Positions 1-12,191 of a DNA stretch of 64,000 nucleotides are shown here, piece by piece; the first letter of the stretch is position 1, and each line of letters begins with the position of its first letter. Made by a program: the position numbers and the translations under genes. The notes beneath the pieces were generated by a model. That model was not told the origin of the DNA and made no database searches. It saw only the letters and a program-made list of their open reading frames with translations. The stretch comes from Gigantopelta aegis (taxonomy: Eukaryota; Mollusca; Gastropoda; Neomphalida; Peltospiridae): positions 65,498,513 to 65,562,512 of the forward strand of contig NC_054702.1 in the NCBI RefSeq assembly GCF_016097555.1, written 5' to 3'.

Positions 1-188
1 ATCATTTTATTATAAAATATATTTTTTAATTACCGGAATTGTACGGAAATTAACGAACAAAGAGATCGTTGTATTCCGAGTATATAATACTTTCTACTAG
101 TGATTATAAAATGACGACTACAGCGACCTGAAATTGATGTACAAGTTCATAGGTCAAAACTAACTGCACGTGCTATATCAATAGGAAA

Positions 189-1584
189 ATGCATGATTCA
201 ACATACAGCTTGCATGACATGCACCACAAGATTCATGTTGTTAAAAAAAAGATAAAGGTGAGTGTTTCTTCCTACTTTGCTACATTTGTAGAAATGAGTA
301 AAAAATGTATGTTAAAACAAAAATTAGTATCAGAAAATATTAAGAAAACTCGGAAAGATTATAAAAGTTTAAGTCTTTTCACTAGTGACAGTTCTTCTAT
401 TGACGAACCTTTCACCTCAGGCCAAACAAAATTTCGTAATAGTGATTTCTCTACAGATAAAAGTATTAGTCTGTTTTCGTCTTCTTCAAGCAGTGACAAT
501 GATGATGTGGTGATTCCTTGCGGACAAAGTGTGTCACATTTACAGCCGACGGATAATGTCAGTCAAATAAATAACAACATTTTCGAGGAACCAATAGCCA
601 GTACGAGTACAGAAACTAATATCACTGAGTTGAACCCTTCTGTTAGCCAATTTTATCATTTCTATACTTTATCATTGAATATTTCCAGTGAAATTAAAGC
701 TATCGAATTTTCTCAATAAATAGGTTTACTGCCAACTAAAGCTAAATGTCCGAACTGTGAAAATGAGTTAACAAAATTATTGAGTATCAATCAGAAAAAT
801 CATAATTACCCTGTATACCGATTCCAATGTAATCGCAAAATTTGCAAAATCAAGTGCAACTGAGAAAAGGCACTTGGTTTCAGGCACCTAATATCTCAAT
901 TAGACGAACTTTATTAATTCTTTATTGTTTCGCCAAGAAAGAATCCATCGAGGACACTCAAATAGAATCAAGTATACCTGAGGAAGAGTTGAAAGGCAAA
1001 AACAAAGCACTTCATGTGAAACTGTAGTGGACTATTTCAACTATTGTCGCGAACTGATTGCTAAACAGTTAGAAGCTAATGCCGACAATATAATTGGAGG
1101 AGACGGGTGCACCGTCGAAATAGACGAGTGCAAATTTGGAAAACGTAAATACCACCGTGGGAGATGTGTTGATGGGCAATGGGTATTTGGCGGCATTTGT
1201 CGCGAGACTAGAAAATTTTGTTTAGTGCCTGTTGCCAAACGGGATGCTAATACGTTATTGGCACTGATACAAAAGCATATCAGGCCAAATACTAGAATAA
1301 TTTCTGATTTATGGGCTGCCTACAACAGAATCACTGAGTTAGGACTTGGGTATACACACGAGACAGTAAACCATTCTGAGAATTTTGTGGATCCAACGTC
1401 TAACGCGTGTACAAATCTGATTGAGAACAGATGGTGGTGTGTAAAACGCCAGCTCCCAAGTACGCACAGCACTCGTGGTAATTTTGCACTTCATTTGTGT
1501 GAATATATGTGGAGAGCAGAGTTTTCAAAGAAAGAAATATTTGCGGAGCTTCTGAAAGCAATCGCCAAAGAATACACCTTTTAA
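189..1584 (+). pseudogene. Merlin (IS1595/ISXO2-like) DNA transposase, decayed
   Basis: Remnant of a Merlin-superfamily transposase, the eukaryotic relatives of IS1595/IS1016 DDE enzymes that excise and reinsert their own element. The first part (189-719) is low-complexity and Ser-rich. Past its stop the same frame continues into a zinc-ribbon-like segment with CPNC near 752 and two more Cys around 830-850. The frame then shifts (842-1027) and shifts again into the catalytic part, 1027-1584. There I see an acidic motif VEIDECKFGKRKYHRG, a second Asp in ISDLWAAY and a Glu in NLIENRWW, in the order and spacing expected for the ISXO2-like domain. At least two frameshifts and one internal stop make it inactive. 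Element ends were not found. The family call is firm; exact breakpoints are not. Confidence 0.75.
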
Positions 1585-1785
1585 TCGTAAGTATACTTGT
1601 AGAATACAGTATTTTCAGTTTTGATAACAATGGCCGACATACTTGTGTTGATACGTTACCTCGCTTGACTTTTTGGATTCATAATAGCTAATTTGGTGGT
1701 AAGATATTTGTTAGCATACTTACCTCATATAGTTAATTTATTACATTAAATTTTTTGCAAATACTTGAAAATAAATTTATGAGTA

Positions 1786-3288
1786 TATACTCTTCAAAAA
1801 AAGAAACGCAAAAGGGTACAAATGGGTTATAACTCCGATTTTATGTTTCCTACCGGTTCATGCTTTATGAATATAAGGTCATTGCATGTCCCAAACACAT
1901 TCCCACGGTTACATTCGATAAAACGCAGCTACTGTACAATAAAGTTCCAAAATGTGAATATTCGCAAAAACGCAGCCACGTGCAAACCATGTCACCACTG
2001 CACGTGCGTTGTCTGCACGTGCAACATGAACACCGACAGTATAAAAGTGCAGGGTGTTCGCTTGCCTGGCCTCTGTATCTGACCGACAGTTGACAATCCA
2101 GGACATGCCACGTCTCAGTGAACCGCAGAGAAACAATGCCATCGGCCGACTAGACGCAGGCGAATCCAGAATGGCCGTTGCCAGGGCATTCCATGTGTCC
2201 CCAAGCACCATCTCCAGACTGTGGGACCGTTACCAGCAACATGGATCAACACGTGACCTCCCTAGATCCGGTCGACCACGGGTCACTACCCCTGGGCAGG
2301 ACCGCTACATCCGGGTACGCCACCTTCGGGAACGATTTGACTACTGCCACCTCCACAGCCGCAGCAATACCAGATTTGCGCAGGATATCCGACAAGATCG
2401 TACGGAACCGCCTACGTGAGGTAGGAATTCGTGCCAGACGTCCAGTTCGAGGTGTCATCTTAACACCACAACACCGTCGACTCTGACTGCAGTGGTGCCA
2501 GATTCATCGACAATGGCCTCAACTGCGATGGAGACAGGTGTGGTTCAGTGACGAGTCCCGATTTCTGCTCCGACGTCATGATGGAAGATGTCGCGTGTAT
2601 AGGCGTTGTGGTGAACGTTATGCGGCAAACTGCGTGCAGGAAGTGGACAGATTCGGCGGGGGTAGTGTCATGGTGTGGGCAGCCATCTCACACACTGGCA
2701 GAACTGACCTGGTCCACGTGCAGGGCAACCTGAATGCACAGGGCTACATTGACCAGATCCTCCGGCCACACATCGTTCCAGTTATGGCCAACGCCAACGC
2801 AGTGTTCCAACATGACAACGCCAGGCCTCACACAGCACGTCTCACAACGGCTTTCCTACAGAACAAAACATTAATGTCCTTCCTTGGCCATCGATATCAC
2901 CGGATTTGAACCCAATTGAGCATCTATGGGACGAGTTGGACCGACGCCTCCGACAGCGACAACCACAGCCCCAGACCCTGCCCGAGCTGGCAGCAGCCTT
3001 GCAGGCCGAGTGGGCCACCATCCCCCGGGACGTCATCCGTACTCTGGTTGCTTCAATGGGCAGGCGGTGCCAGGCAGTTGTCAACACACGCGGAGGCCAC
3101 ACCTGGTATTGACTCCAGATGACCTTGACCTTGGTGGTGTGTCCTATCACTTACTCACAATGGACTAGAGTGAATTGTGAACAATCCTGCAACATTTGGT
3201 AATTATCTGACTCACCATTCAATAATTAAATCAATTCTCCAAATGTTACGACAATGTGGTTTTGCGTTTCTTCTTTTGAAGAGTATAT
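1786..3288 (+). mobile_element. Tc1/mariner-like DNA transposon with paired inverted repeats
   Basis: The left end (1786-1813) begins TATACTCTTCAAAA and runs on into GAAACGCAAAA. The right end (3260-3288) carries the same sequence reversed, with one mismatch in about 28 bp. TA dinucleotides lie at both borders, as expected from Tc1/mariner target duplication. The interior holds one transposase on the + strand, described separately. Length is about 1.5 kb, normal for the superfamily. It lies upstream of the channel gene. Confidence 0.85.
2106..3112 (+). pseudogene. Tc1-like transposase, frameshifted
   Basis: Transposase of the 1786-3288 element. A helix-turn-helix DNA-binding region opens it (LSEPQRNNAIGRLDAGES, then VSPSTISRLWDRYQ and a GRPR hook). 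The DDE core follows: WFSDESRF (first Asp, about 2540), HDNARPHTA (second Asp, about 2812) and NPIEHLWDELDRR (Glu, about 2906), the signature of the Tc1 DD34E group. The frame changes between about 2330 and 2350 and again near 2880, and a TGA lies at 2484-2486, so at least three lesions inactivate it. Other frames over this stretch are shadows. Start taken at the ATG of MPRLSEPQ (2106) rather than the further upstream ATG at 2054, because the family resemblance begins there. Confidence 0.85.
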
Positions 3289-3290
3289 AT

Positions 3291-4369
3291 CGGGGGGTAA
3301 CGGGAGGAAATATTACCTTTGATTGTTGTGAATTGAACTGGGGAAAATACGGTACTCTTGCCCAGTCCCGATGGTCTGGAGTTCGAATCCAGGCCTAGCA
3401 CTACATCATTTGTAGTGTTTAATGCAATACCCAGTTCATATGGTTAATTCAATACCCCAATTGTGGGGAAAATACGGTACTCTTTCCCCTATTTTAATAT
3501 TTGGAAGGATCTCTATTTAAATTTCAATGAGAACTTTGCAAAATGAAAATGTCCCCAAACTAATTGTGATCAGTGTATTTTGACCTCGCCTACACAGTAA
3601 CAAAACAAAGACATAATTTGTATGTCATTGTCGGTCTCATCTTTGAAAATTATTCATCATACACAGATAAACCGTATAAGTATGATGCTATGACAGTAGC
3701 AAATAAACTGATGTCATTATCACCTGTTAAAATACCAACTTGTATCAACTTGCGTTCCCGCTCCAAATGTTCCGAACTGTCCGCCATGATTTCGCCTAAC
3801 TTGGAATGTCTCTAACACAAAACGTAAACATATTTATTTTTTGTTCTTTTCGCTACACAAATGTAGTAATACAATACACGCCTTACAAATTCATAATATA
3901 TCTATAAAATATGAAAATATACATTATAATTAAATATTTTATATATGTTATAATTTGGTTATGAAAATTGTTCGAGGATAAGCGGAATAATCACACGGCG
4001 CGAGTTTATAACAGCAACCACGCCCCCTTTTTAATCATTAAAAATAGATCAAAGATGATATCTTAATTACTTTATTTAGTATTTACTGTGTTGTCTGTCA
4101 TTTATGCCAGCACCTGTAGCTATTGCACCGCGTATTCATTACCATTACATGCCAGATTTGTGCCTGAATTAATTATATTTTATATTTTAACTGAAAAGTT
4201 AGTGATATTTGTACTGTGTTATCAGATAATTATGATACCCCGCTGGAAGATCGCCTTTCATCTGTTTTGCTGGAGTGTATGATACTGGTGGGTGGATGTC
4301 GACGTTTGAGGTGGGGTTGACAGGTCTCCTGTCATCAATTTTCAGTTGAAAACAGCAGTTGTCTTAGAG
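3291..4369. other. Upstream region of the channel gene; no gene seen
   Basis: AT-rich, non-coding. A segment GGGGAAAATACGGTACTCTT occurs twice (3341 and 3465), with a tRNA B-box-like GTTCGAATCC between the copies, so an old tRNA-derived repeat is likely. Promoter and 5' untranslated exon(s) of the TPC3 gene must lie here or further left, but I see no reliable TATA box or initiator. Confidence 0.4.
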
Positions 4370-4546
4370 ATGGAGGAACCTGTAATTGTTGTGGTTGGAG
4401 ATAGAACCACAGCTGACAGTTCAGACAAAATATCGACAGAAACTGCTTCTGACACAGCTGACTCGAGCGATGTGCAGAAAAACGGAAAAGATAAAAGTCA
4501 TCGCATCCATTCCTCCCCCAGTGACGATCCAGAATTACAAGACGAG
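4370..4546 (+). CDS. TPCN3: TPCN3 exon 1 (residues 1-59)
   Basis: Begins at ATG 4370 ([12 protein letters not shown]). Soluble, Ser/Asp-rich N-terminal tail before the first helix. Ends at GAG followed by GTAATG, phase 0. The tail is poorly conserved across TPCs, so the start rests on the lack of a better upstream ATG. Confidence 0.75.
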
Positions 4547-7500
4547 GTAATGATTTAAATATCCATTAAATGGTGGGGTTTTTTTTTTTTTTTTTATCAA
4601 CACCACAAATCAAAATGGTAGAAATAAAACTGACAAACCAAAGATGATAGGAATCTTTACATTTATTAGATTTTTTTTTTTTTTTTTTTTTATCAACATT
4701 CTCATTTTAAATGTATTGTATATAACAGTTAAAATATTTTCAAGGCAAAATATTTTCAATGCAAAATTATTATATTTCAAAATAATAATCACTCGATCGA
4801 CCAAGCTTCTACATGTATTTACATGTATTCTGTATCCATTCATCCATCCAATCCTTTACCAACATCTTTTTGCACTATTCCCAAATAAATATAATTTAAT
4901 CTGTACATTCATATTATTTCTGAGGTGTTTTATTTTTATTTTACAGCAATTACTGCTAGCTGCTACACTTGTTCTTGATGCCAAGAGAGGACGAAACATG
5001 AATTTCAAAAAGGATGACAAGCATGTTAAGTGAGGCTTACATTGCATGCGTTTAGCATGTCACTATGCTTAGGCCTAAGACACAGCCCAGTGGTAAAGCG
5101 CTTTCCTCATACATGGTCAGTCTGGGATCAATCCCTGTTGGTGGGCCCATTGAGCTGTTTCTAGTTCCAGCCAGTGCACAATATCTGATATATCAAAGAC
5201 CATGGTATGTGCTATCCTGTCTGGGATGGTCCATATAAAAGATCCCCAGTTTCTAATGGAAATAAGTAGCGATTTTCCGATCTAAGTCTATATGTCAGAA
5301 TGACCTAATGTTTGTAATATAATATTATAACAGGATATTTAAAGTAATAACTAGTTATACAGTGCAGTCTACTTAACAAAGGTAGCTGCTGAATTGAGGT
5401 TGTTGTTTTAGGTTGGTTGCTGTTTTAAATATTTTGCTGCTAAACTGAGGAAGCTGTTTTTAATTAGTAACTGGTTAAATGCACATACCTTGGTTTGTTT
5501 GAGCCCGTGAAAGTGAACACTAACTTTATTAGGTACTCTACAAACCTGTAAACACATTTGGATAAGGTTATAACAGAGAGAAGCTAACTTTATTAGGTAC
5601 TCTACAAACCTGTAAACACATTTGGATAAGGTTATAACAGAGAGAAGCTAACTTTATTAGGTACTCTACAAACCTGTAAACACATTTGGATACGGTTATA
5701 ACAGAGAGAAGCTAACTTTATTAGGTACTCTACAAACCTGTAAACACATTTGGATACGGTTATAACAGAGAGAAGCTAACTTTATTAGGTACTCTACAAA
5801 CCTGTAAACACATTTGGATACGGTTATAACAGAGAGAAGCTAACTTTATTAGGTACTCTACAAACCTGTAAACACATATGGATACGGTTATAACAGAGAG
5901 AAGCTAGTCTGTGATGTTTATATGGGAAAATACTGTAAAAATAACGAGCTTGTCGCGATAACCATTACTTCTCAAACAAACATGCGTTTTGGGGTATTAC
6001 AAAAACCTAGATGACCAGAACCACTTCAGGTGTATGAAAATGAATATTCTAAATATCAAAATGTAAGTACTTCTAACTTAGCTTATTGAAAATGGCTCCA
6101 ATAGTGAAAAATATGTTGTAGTGTTTAAAAACTAGGGTCTGTCCCTTTAATTCATTTGGCTGTTTTAAATACATGATTGATTGCCTAATAAACAGGCTGC
6201 TTTAGATGAGACAAAGGTGGCAGCACAGCTGAAAAAGCTGGTTTAAATTGATGGCTACCGATCAGGTCTGATGTCAGGTTTGTCTTTGTAACATAAAAGT
6301 GTTGGGATCTAACTCAGTCAGTATAGCGCTTGCCTGGGGTAATTGGGTCAAATAATCCTTCAGTGAAACCATTCTCTGATTGTTTTGTGTTGGGTTTTTT
6401 TGTCCATGTCAGTGTTCCACAATTGGTATATCAAAGGCTGTGGTTTGTACTGTCCCGCCTGTGAGAGTGCTTAAAAATATCCCTTGTTGCTAATGGGGAA
6501 ATGTGTTTTTTCCTCTGAAGACTATGTGTCATAATTACCAAATGTTTGACATTCAGTAGCCAAAGATTAATTAATTAATGTGGGGCAGGATGTAACCCAG
6601 TGGTAAAGTGCTCGCTTGATGCGCAGTCGGTTTGGGATCAATTCCTGTCAGTGGGCTCAAAGAGCTATTTCTTATTCCATCCATTGCACCACGACTGGTA
6701 TATCAAAGGTCGTGGTATGTACTATCCTGTCTGGTGGATGGTGTATATAAAAGATCCCTTGCTACTAGTCGAAAAATGTAAGGGGTTCATCTCTAAGACT
6801 ATATGTCAGAATTACCAAATGTTTGACATCCAATAGGCAATGATTAATAAATCAATGTGCTAGCGGTGTTGTTAAACAAAACAAACTTCTATTTTTTAAA
6901 TTAATGTGCTCTTGTAGTGTTGTTAAAAAAAAAAACTTTAATTTTAACAGACATTTGTATTCTTTTCTTTTTCTTCCAGATCCTACCAAGTGTATCATCA
7001 CTTTTTCTTTAGGTGGTCTCTTTATTTCTTTATCACTGTCGATCTGGCCTTGGCACTGGTTGAAAACCCAACTAGGAAGGGATGGCAGTGGCCATTGTGG
7101 GTGAGTGTTATAGCACACCAGGTCAGAAATAATTAATTGTTGTGACGATGAAGAAATTTGGATGTAAAGAGGGAATGAAGAAAAAAAAGGTCAAATCTGA
7201 TATTGTGAGTCAGTCTCATGTTTTGTTGTTCATTTATTATCTTCAGTATAACCATTGTGTATGTGAAAACTAGATCATCCCATTTACTTTGTAAAGAAAA
7301 ACTATCTGTGGCAAAGTGCATATAAAAGATACCTTTCTGCATTAGGAAAAATGTAGCGGGTTTCCTCTGATGACTACACGTCAGAATTACCAAATGTATG
7401 ACATACAATAGCCGATGATGAATTAATCATTGTGCTCTAGTGGTGTTGTTAAACAAAACAAACTTTTTATAAAGGAAGAATTCATTTGTAAGAGACATAC

Positions 7501-10500
7501 GACAAAAAGTCTATTCTGACTGAGTCATCAATATGAATTGTTTTCATCTGTCTGGACCAGACTGTGCTTCCAGTATTAATATTTTTGTGTCTGTGCTGGG
7601 ATGATGTTGTGGATTTTTTGTGACATCAAAATAGTGGTGTTGCACATCGTGCCGCCACATCGACAACATTTTTATACTGACAGCACGCCACACATGTTCC
7701 TACTATAGTCAAGTGGTTGTGTCGTAGGGTCTGATGGAGGTTTTCCCAGTCCCAACCAGTGCCCCACAACTAGTATATCAAAGATCATGGTATGTGCTGT
7801 CCTGTCTATGAAAAAGTTCATAAAAAAGATTGAGTGGGTTTCTACTGAAGGTTATGAGTCAAAATTACCAAATGTTTGACATCCAATGATTAATAAATCA
7901 TGTGCTCTAGTGGTGTCGTTAAACAAAGCAAACTTTACCTTTTAACTTAAAAAACACCACTGTGCATTTAGAACCATTCCAGGTGATGGTTAAAGTGATA
8001 TTCTATCATTTAAAAAAAAATAATAAAAAAAATAAAAAAATATATATATTAACATTTTGACCTTATTTGACCTCATTTTGACTCTAAGGTGATTTTCTAA
8101 CATGCCAACCAGATTAATTTTGATTGATTGATTTCAACTTATTTTCGTGCTTATATCCAATTAAGGTTCAAGCACGCTGTCCTGGGCACACACCTCAGCT
8201 ATCTGGGCTGTCTGTCCAGGACAGTGGGTTAGTTGTTAGTTTGTTAGTGGTTAGTGAGAGAGAAGAGGGTGTAGTGGCCTTACACCTACCCATTGAGCCC
8301 TTAAGAACTCGCTCTGGGTTGGAGCCGGTACCGGGCTGCGAACCCTGTACCTACCAGCCTGTAGTCCGATGGCTTAACCACTACGCCACCGAGGCCGGTT
8401 AAATTTTGAAGAGTACGGTAGGCCTAATTTGTAAGCTATCACATTATAGAAGTTGTGTGATTTTAACAAATAGGTTGATCAAAACCTTTTCTTAAGGCCT
8501 TTTCTAGAATTGGCCTCCTGATTACTACTAAAGCTCACTCCAAGTATAGACTTTCTTGAGATGACTGTCAGAAACACCATCTACAAAACGATGAGTGCTA
8601 GAAATATTTTCTAGTTCAATCAGTCTTATAATTCTTGTATAATTATAATAAAATTCACTGCACTTATATATCATGCTTACCAGCATATATATAGTGAAGG
8701 AAACAATTATCCTCAATTTATTGTTTTATTGCAGGCTACAATATTTGTGGAGCTCATCTGTATTAGTTTCTTCATATATCGCATTGTCCATGCAGCCTAT
8801 GTTACAGAAACCACGGAATTCTGGAAAGATACAAAGAACATATTGGTTATTTCCAGTATTGTTGTAAGTTTAGGCTAATATTGTTCAAGCAAATTTGTGT
8901 CAATAGAATATATTTAAATACTAGTAATAAGTAATTAGTAATACTGGATATACATGCAATAGCATTGTCATTGAACGATTTGTTTTTATTTAAAAAAAAA
9001 TTCTTACTCAATTTTACAATTAGAAAGTGAGGATTATTAATAAGGCCAAAGAAAATTTAAGTGTGTTCCAGAGAACTTGAAAAAAGTAAAGTATGGTACC
9101 GGTAAATTGGCATTTTTCTTCTTTTTTTAAACTACATTCATGCCTATGGGTCAATATATTATTTTTAAAATGATAGGACAAAAAACCCAATAATACATCA
9201 ATGAACAAAATTAGGGTCAGCCATTTTTGTTGGGTCGGGTTTCTGGAAACAGATGTTTTTTTCATGTACAGTGGACTGTCCAAACAGCATCTGCGTAATT
9301 CAAATTTCTGGGTAAACCAACATGATGACAGTCCAATGACAAGTAATATTTTGTGTGAAATCTGTTTAAACTGGCACTTTGTGTATTATATATACATTTA
9401 CTATTATATATTGTCAGTGCTGTAAAACATAGTGTACAAATTTTATGCTACTTTGGTGTATAGTATTGCAAAAGAAATTCAGATGTTTATCATGAGTTAT
9501 AAAGATTACATCTCATTTTCTGTCAACAGTTGATGCTGATTGACATAATCGTGTTTGTGATCTGGACAAATAACGTGGAGGCACCTCAAAGAGCAATTCG
9601 TTGGTCCCGGTCTCTCCGACCTCTTTTCATCGTCAACTTCTCAGATGGAAAACAGGTTTATCAAAGTTGTCTCCCCTTATTGAAATGTTATATTTTGTAT
9701 GTTTTTGTTGAGAAACAAGTTTCAAATTATGCACACTAAGTATTACTTACTTTTAATCATGCGTGCTTACAGATATTTAAAAATGTGTTTATGTCTGTCT
9801 GCTGTGTTTAAAGTTCATCATTTGCTTGGTCATCATTACACACAATAACTTTGTATCCATTAATTATGTCCATCCATCCATTCATCCATCTCTCTCTCAT
9901 GTTATCCATCCATTCATATACCCACCCACAAACCCATTCATATACCCACCCACAAACCCATCCATCCATCCATCCATCCATCCATTTTTTCTTCCATCCA
10001 TCCATACACACCCATACACATCCATCTATCCAATCATCCATCCATCCATCCATCCATGTATCCATTCATTAAATCCATCCATCCATGCAAGCATATACCC
10101 ACCCACAAACTCATTCATCTATGCATACACACCATCCATCCATCCATCCATCCATCCATCCATCCATCCATCCATACATACCCATCTATCCATGCATCCA
10201 TCCATCCATACCCATCTATTCATCCATCCATCCATCAACCAATCAAATTTGTCCATCCATGCAAGCATATACTCACCGACAAAACTATTCATCCATCCAT
10301 CCATCCGTCCACACCCATCCATCCATCCACACCCATCTATCCATCCATCTGTCCATCCGTCCATTGTCCATCCATCCATGCATGCATGCATGCATACATT
10401 CATCCATTAAATCCGTCTATGCAAGCATATACCTACCCACAAACCCATTCATCCATCCATCCATCCATCCATCCATCCATACATACACACCCATCCATCC

Positions 10501-12141
10501 ATCCATCCATCCATCCATCCATCCATCCATCCATCCACACCCATCTATCTGTCGATTTATCCATCTGTCCATCCATGCATCCATCCATCCATCAATCCAT
10601 CCATCCACCCATTCATCACCCATCCATCCATCAATGCATCTATCCACCCATCATCAATCGTCCATAAATCCATCCATCCATGCAAGCATGCATCCCATCA
10701 ATCATACCCGTTAAATCCATCCATTCAGTCATCCATCCACACCCATCTATCCATCAATATGTCCATCAATATGTCCATCCATCCATCCATCCATCCATCC
10801 ATCCACACCCATCTATCCAATTATCCATACATCCATCCATGTATCCATTCATCCATGCAAGCATATACCCATGCACAAACCCATTCATCCATCCACACCC
10901 ATCCATCCACACCCATCCATCCACACCCAGCCATCCATCTGTCTATCCACACTCATCTATCCGTCCATCCATCCATCCCTCCATCCATTAAATCCATTCA
11001 TCTGTGCAAGCATATACCTATCCACAAACTCATTCATCCATTCATCTATCCATCCATCCATCCATCCGGGGCGGGCCATAGCCCCGTGGTAAAGTGCATG
11101 TCTGGTGTGCGGTCGGTCTAGGATCGATCCCCATCGGTGGGCTCATTGAGCTATATTTTTATTCCATCCAGTGCACCATGATTGGTATATCAAAGGCTGT
11201 GGTATGTGCTATCCTGTGTGGGATGGTGCATATATGACTGTGCAAAATGACCATATGTTTGACATCCAATAGCCGATGATTAATAAATCAATATTCTCTA
11301 GTGGTGTCGTTAAACAAACCAAACTTCTTTTTTTTCCCCCATCCATCCATCCATCCACACCCATCTATCTGTCCGTCCGTCTATCCATCCATCTGTCCAT
11401 CCATCAGTCCATTAGTCCATCCATCCATCCATCCATCCATCCATCCATCCCTTAAATCCATCCATCCATGCATGCATGTATCCAATTCCATCATTTACCA
11501 ATCCATTATATTAATCTTGCACCCTGTACTATGTTTACTCACCTGTCCAATGTTTTTATGGTTGCCAGGTGCGCCGAGCGTTCCGGAACATTCGCCGTAC
11601 GGTGCCGGACATCATGAATGTCCTCATCCTCTTCTTTCTCAGTGTCTTCCTCTTTGGTCTTCTGGCTCTCAAGCTGTTCGGGAAAAGGCAAGTGTCTACC
11701 ATTCTTTGATTTCTTGGAAAAGGCAAGTTGTCTACCATTCTTTGATTTCCTGGAAAAGGCAAGTTGTCTACCATTCTTTGGTTTCTTGGAAAAGCTCAGA
11801 TTATTCACCAGTCATAATATATGAAAAACGTGTACCTTCGTTTGACATCCATTTGCCAATGTCCTTGTTTTGCTGGAGAATCATTAAACATTTGTTTGTT
11901 TATTTGTTCATTCATTCATTAATCTATCCATTTGTCCATCCATCCATCCATCCATCCATCCATCCATCCATCCATCCATCCATCCATCCATCCATCCATC
12001 CATCCATCCATCCATCCATCCATCCATCCATCCATCCATCCATCCATCCATCCATCCATCCATCACTGGTGGACCTGTTGAGCTATTTCTCGTTCTAACC
12101 AGTTAACTATGACTTGTATGTATGTCCTTTGACATAATGTC

Positions 12142-12191
<50 letters not shown>

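Noticed and set aside
4644..5033. Single 129-codon gene
   Set aside because: Only its last part (from 4947) is coding, as TPCN3 exon 2; the front is a T-rich intron.
9826..11121. His/Pro/Ser/Ile-rich open frames as secreted proteins
   Set aside because: Direct translations of a CATC microsatellite in several frames at once.
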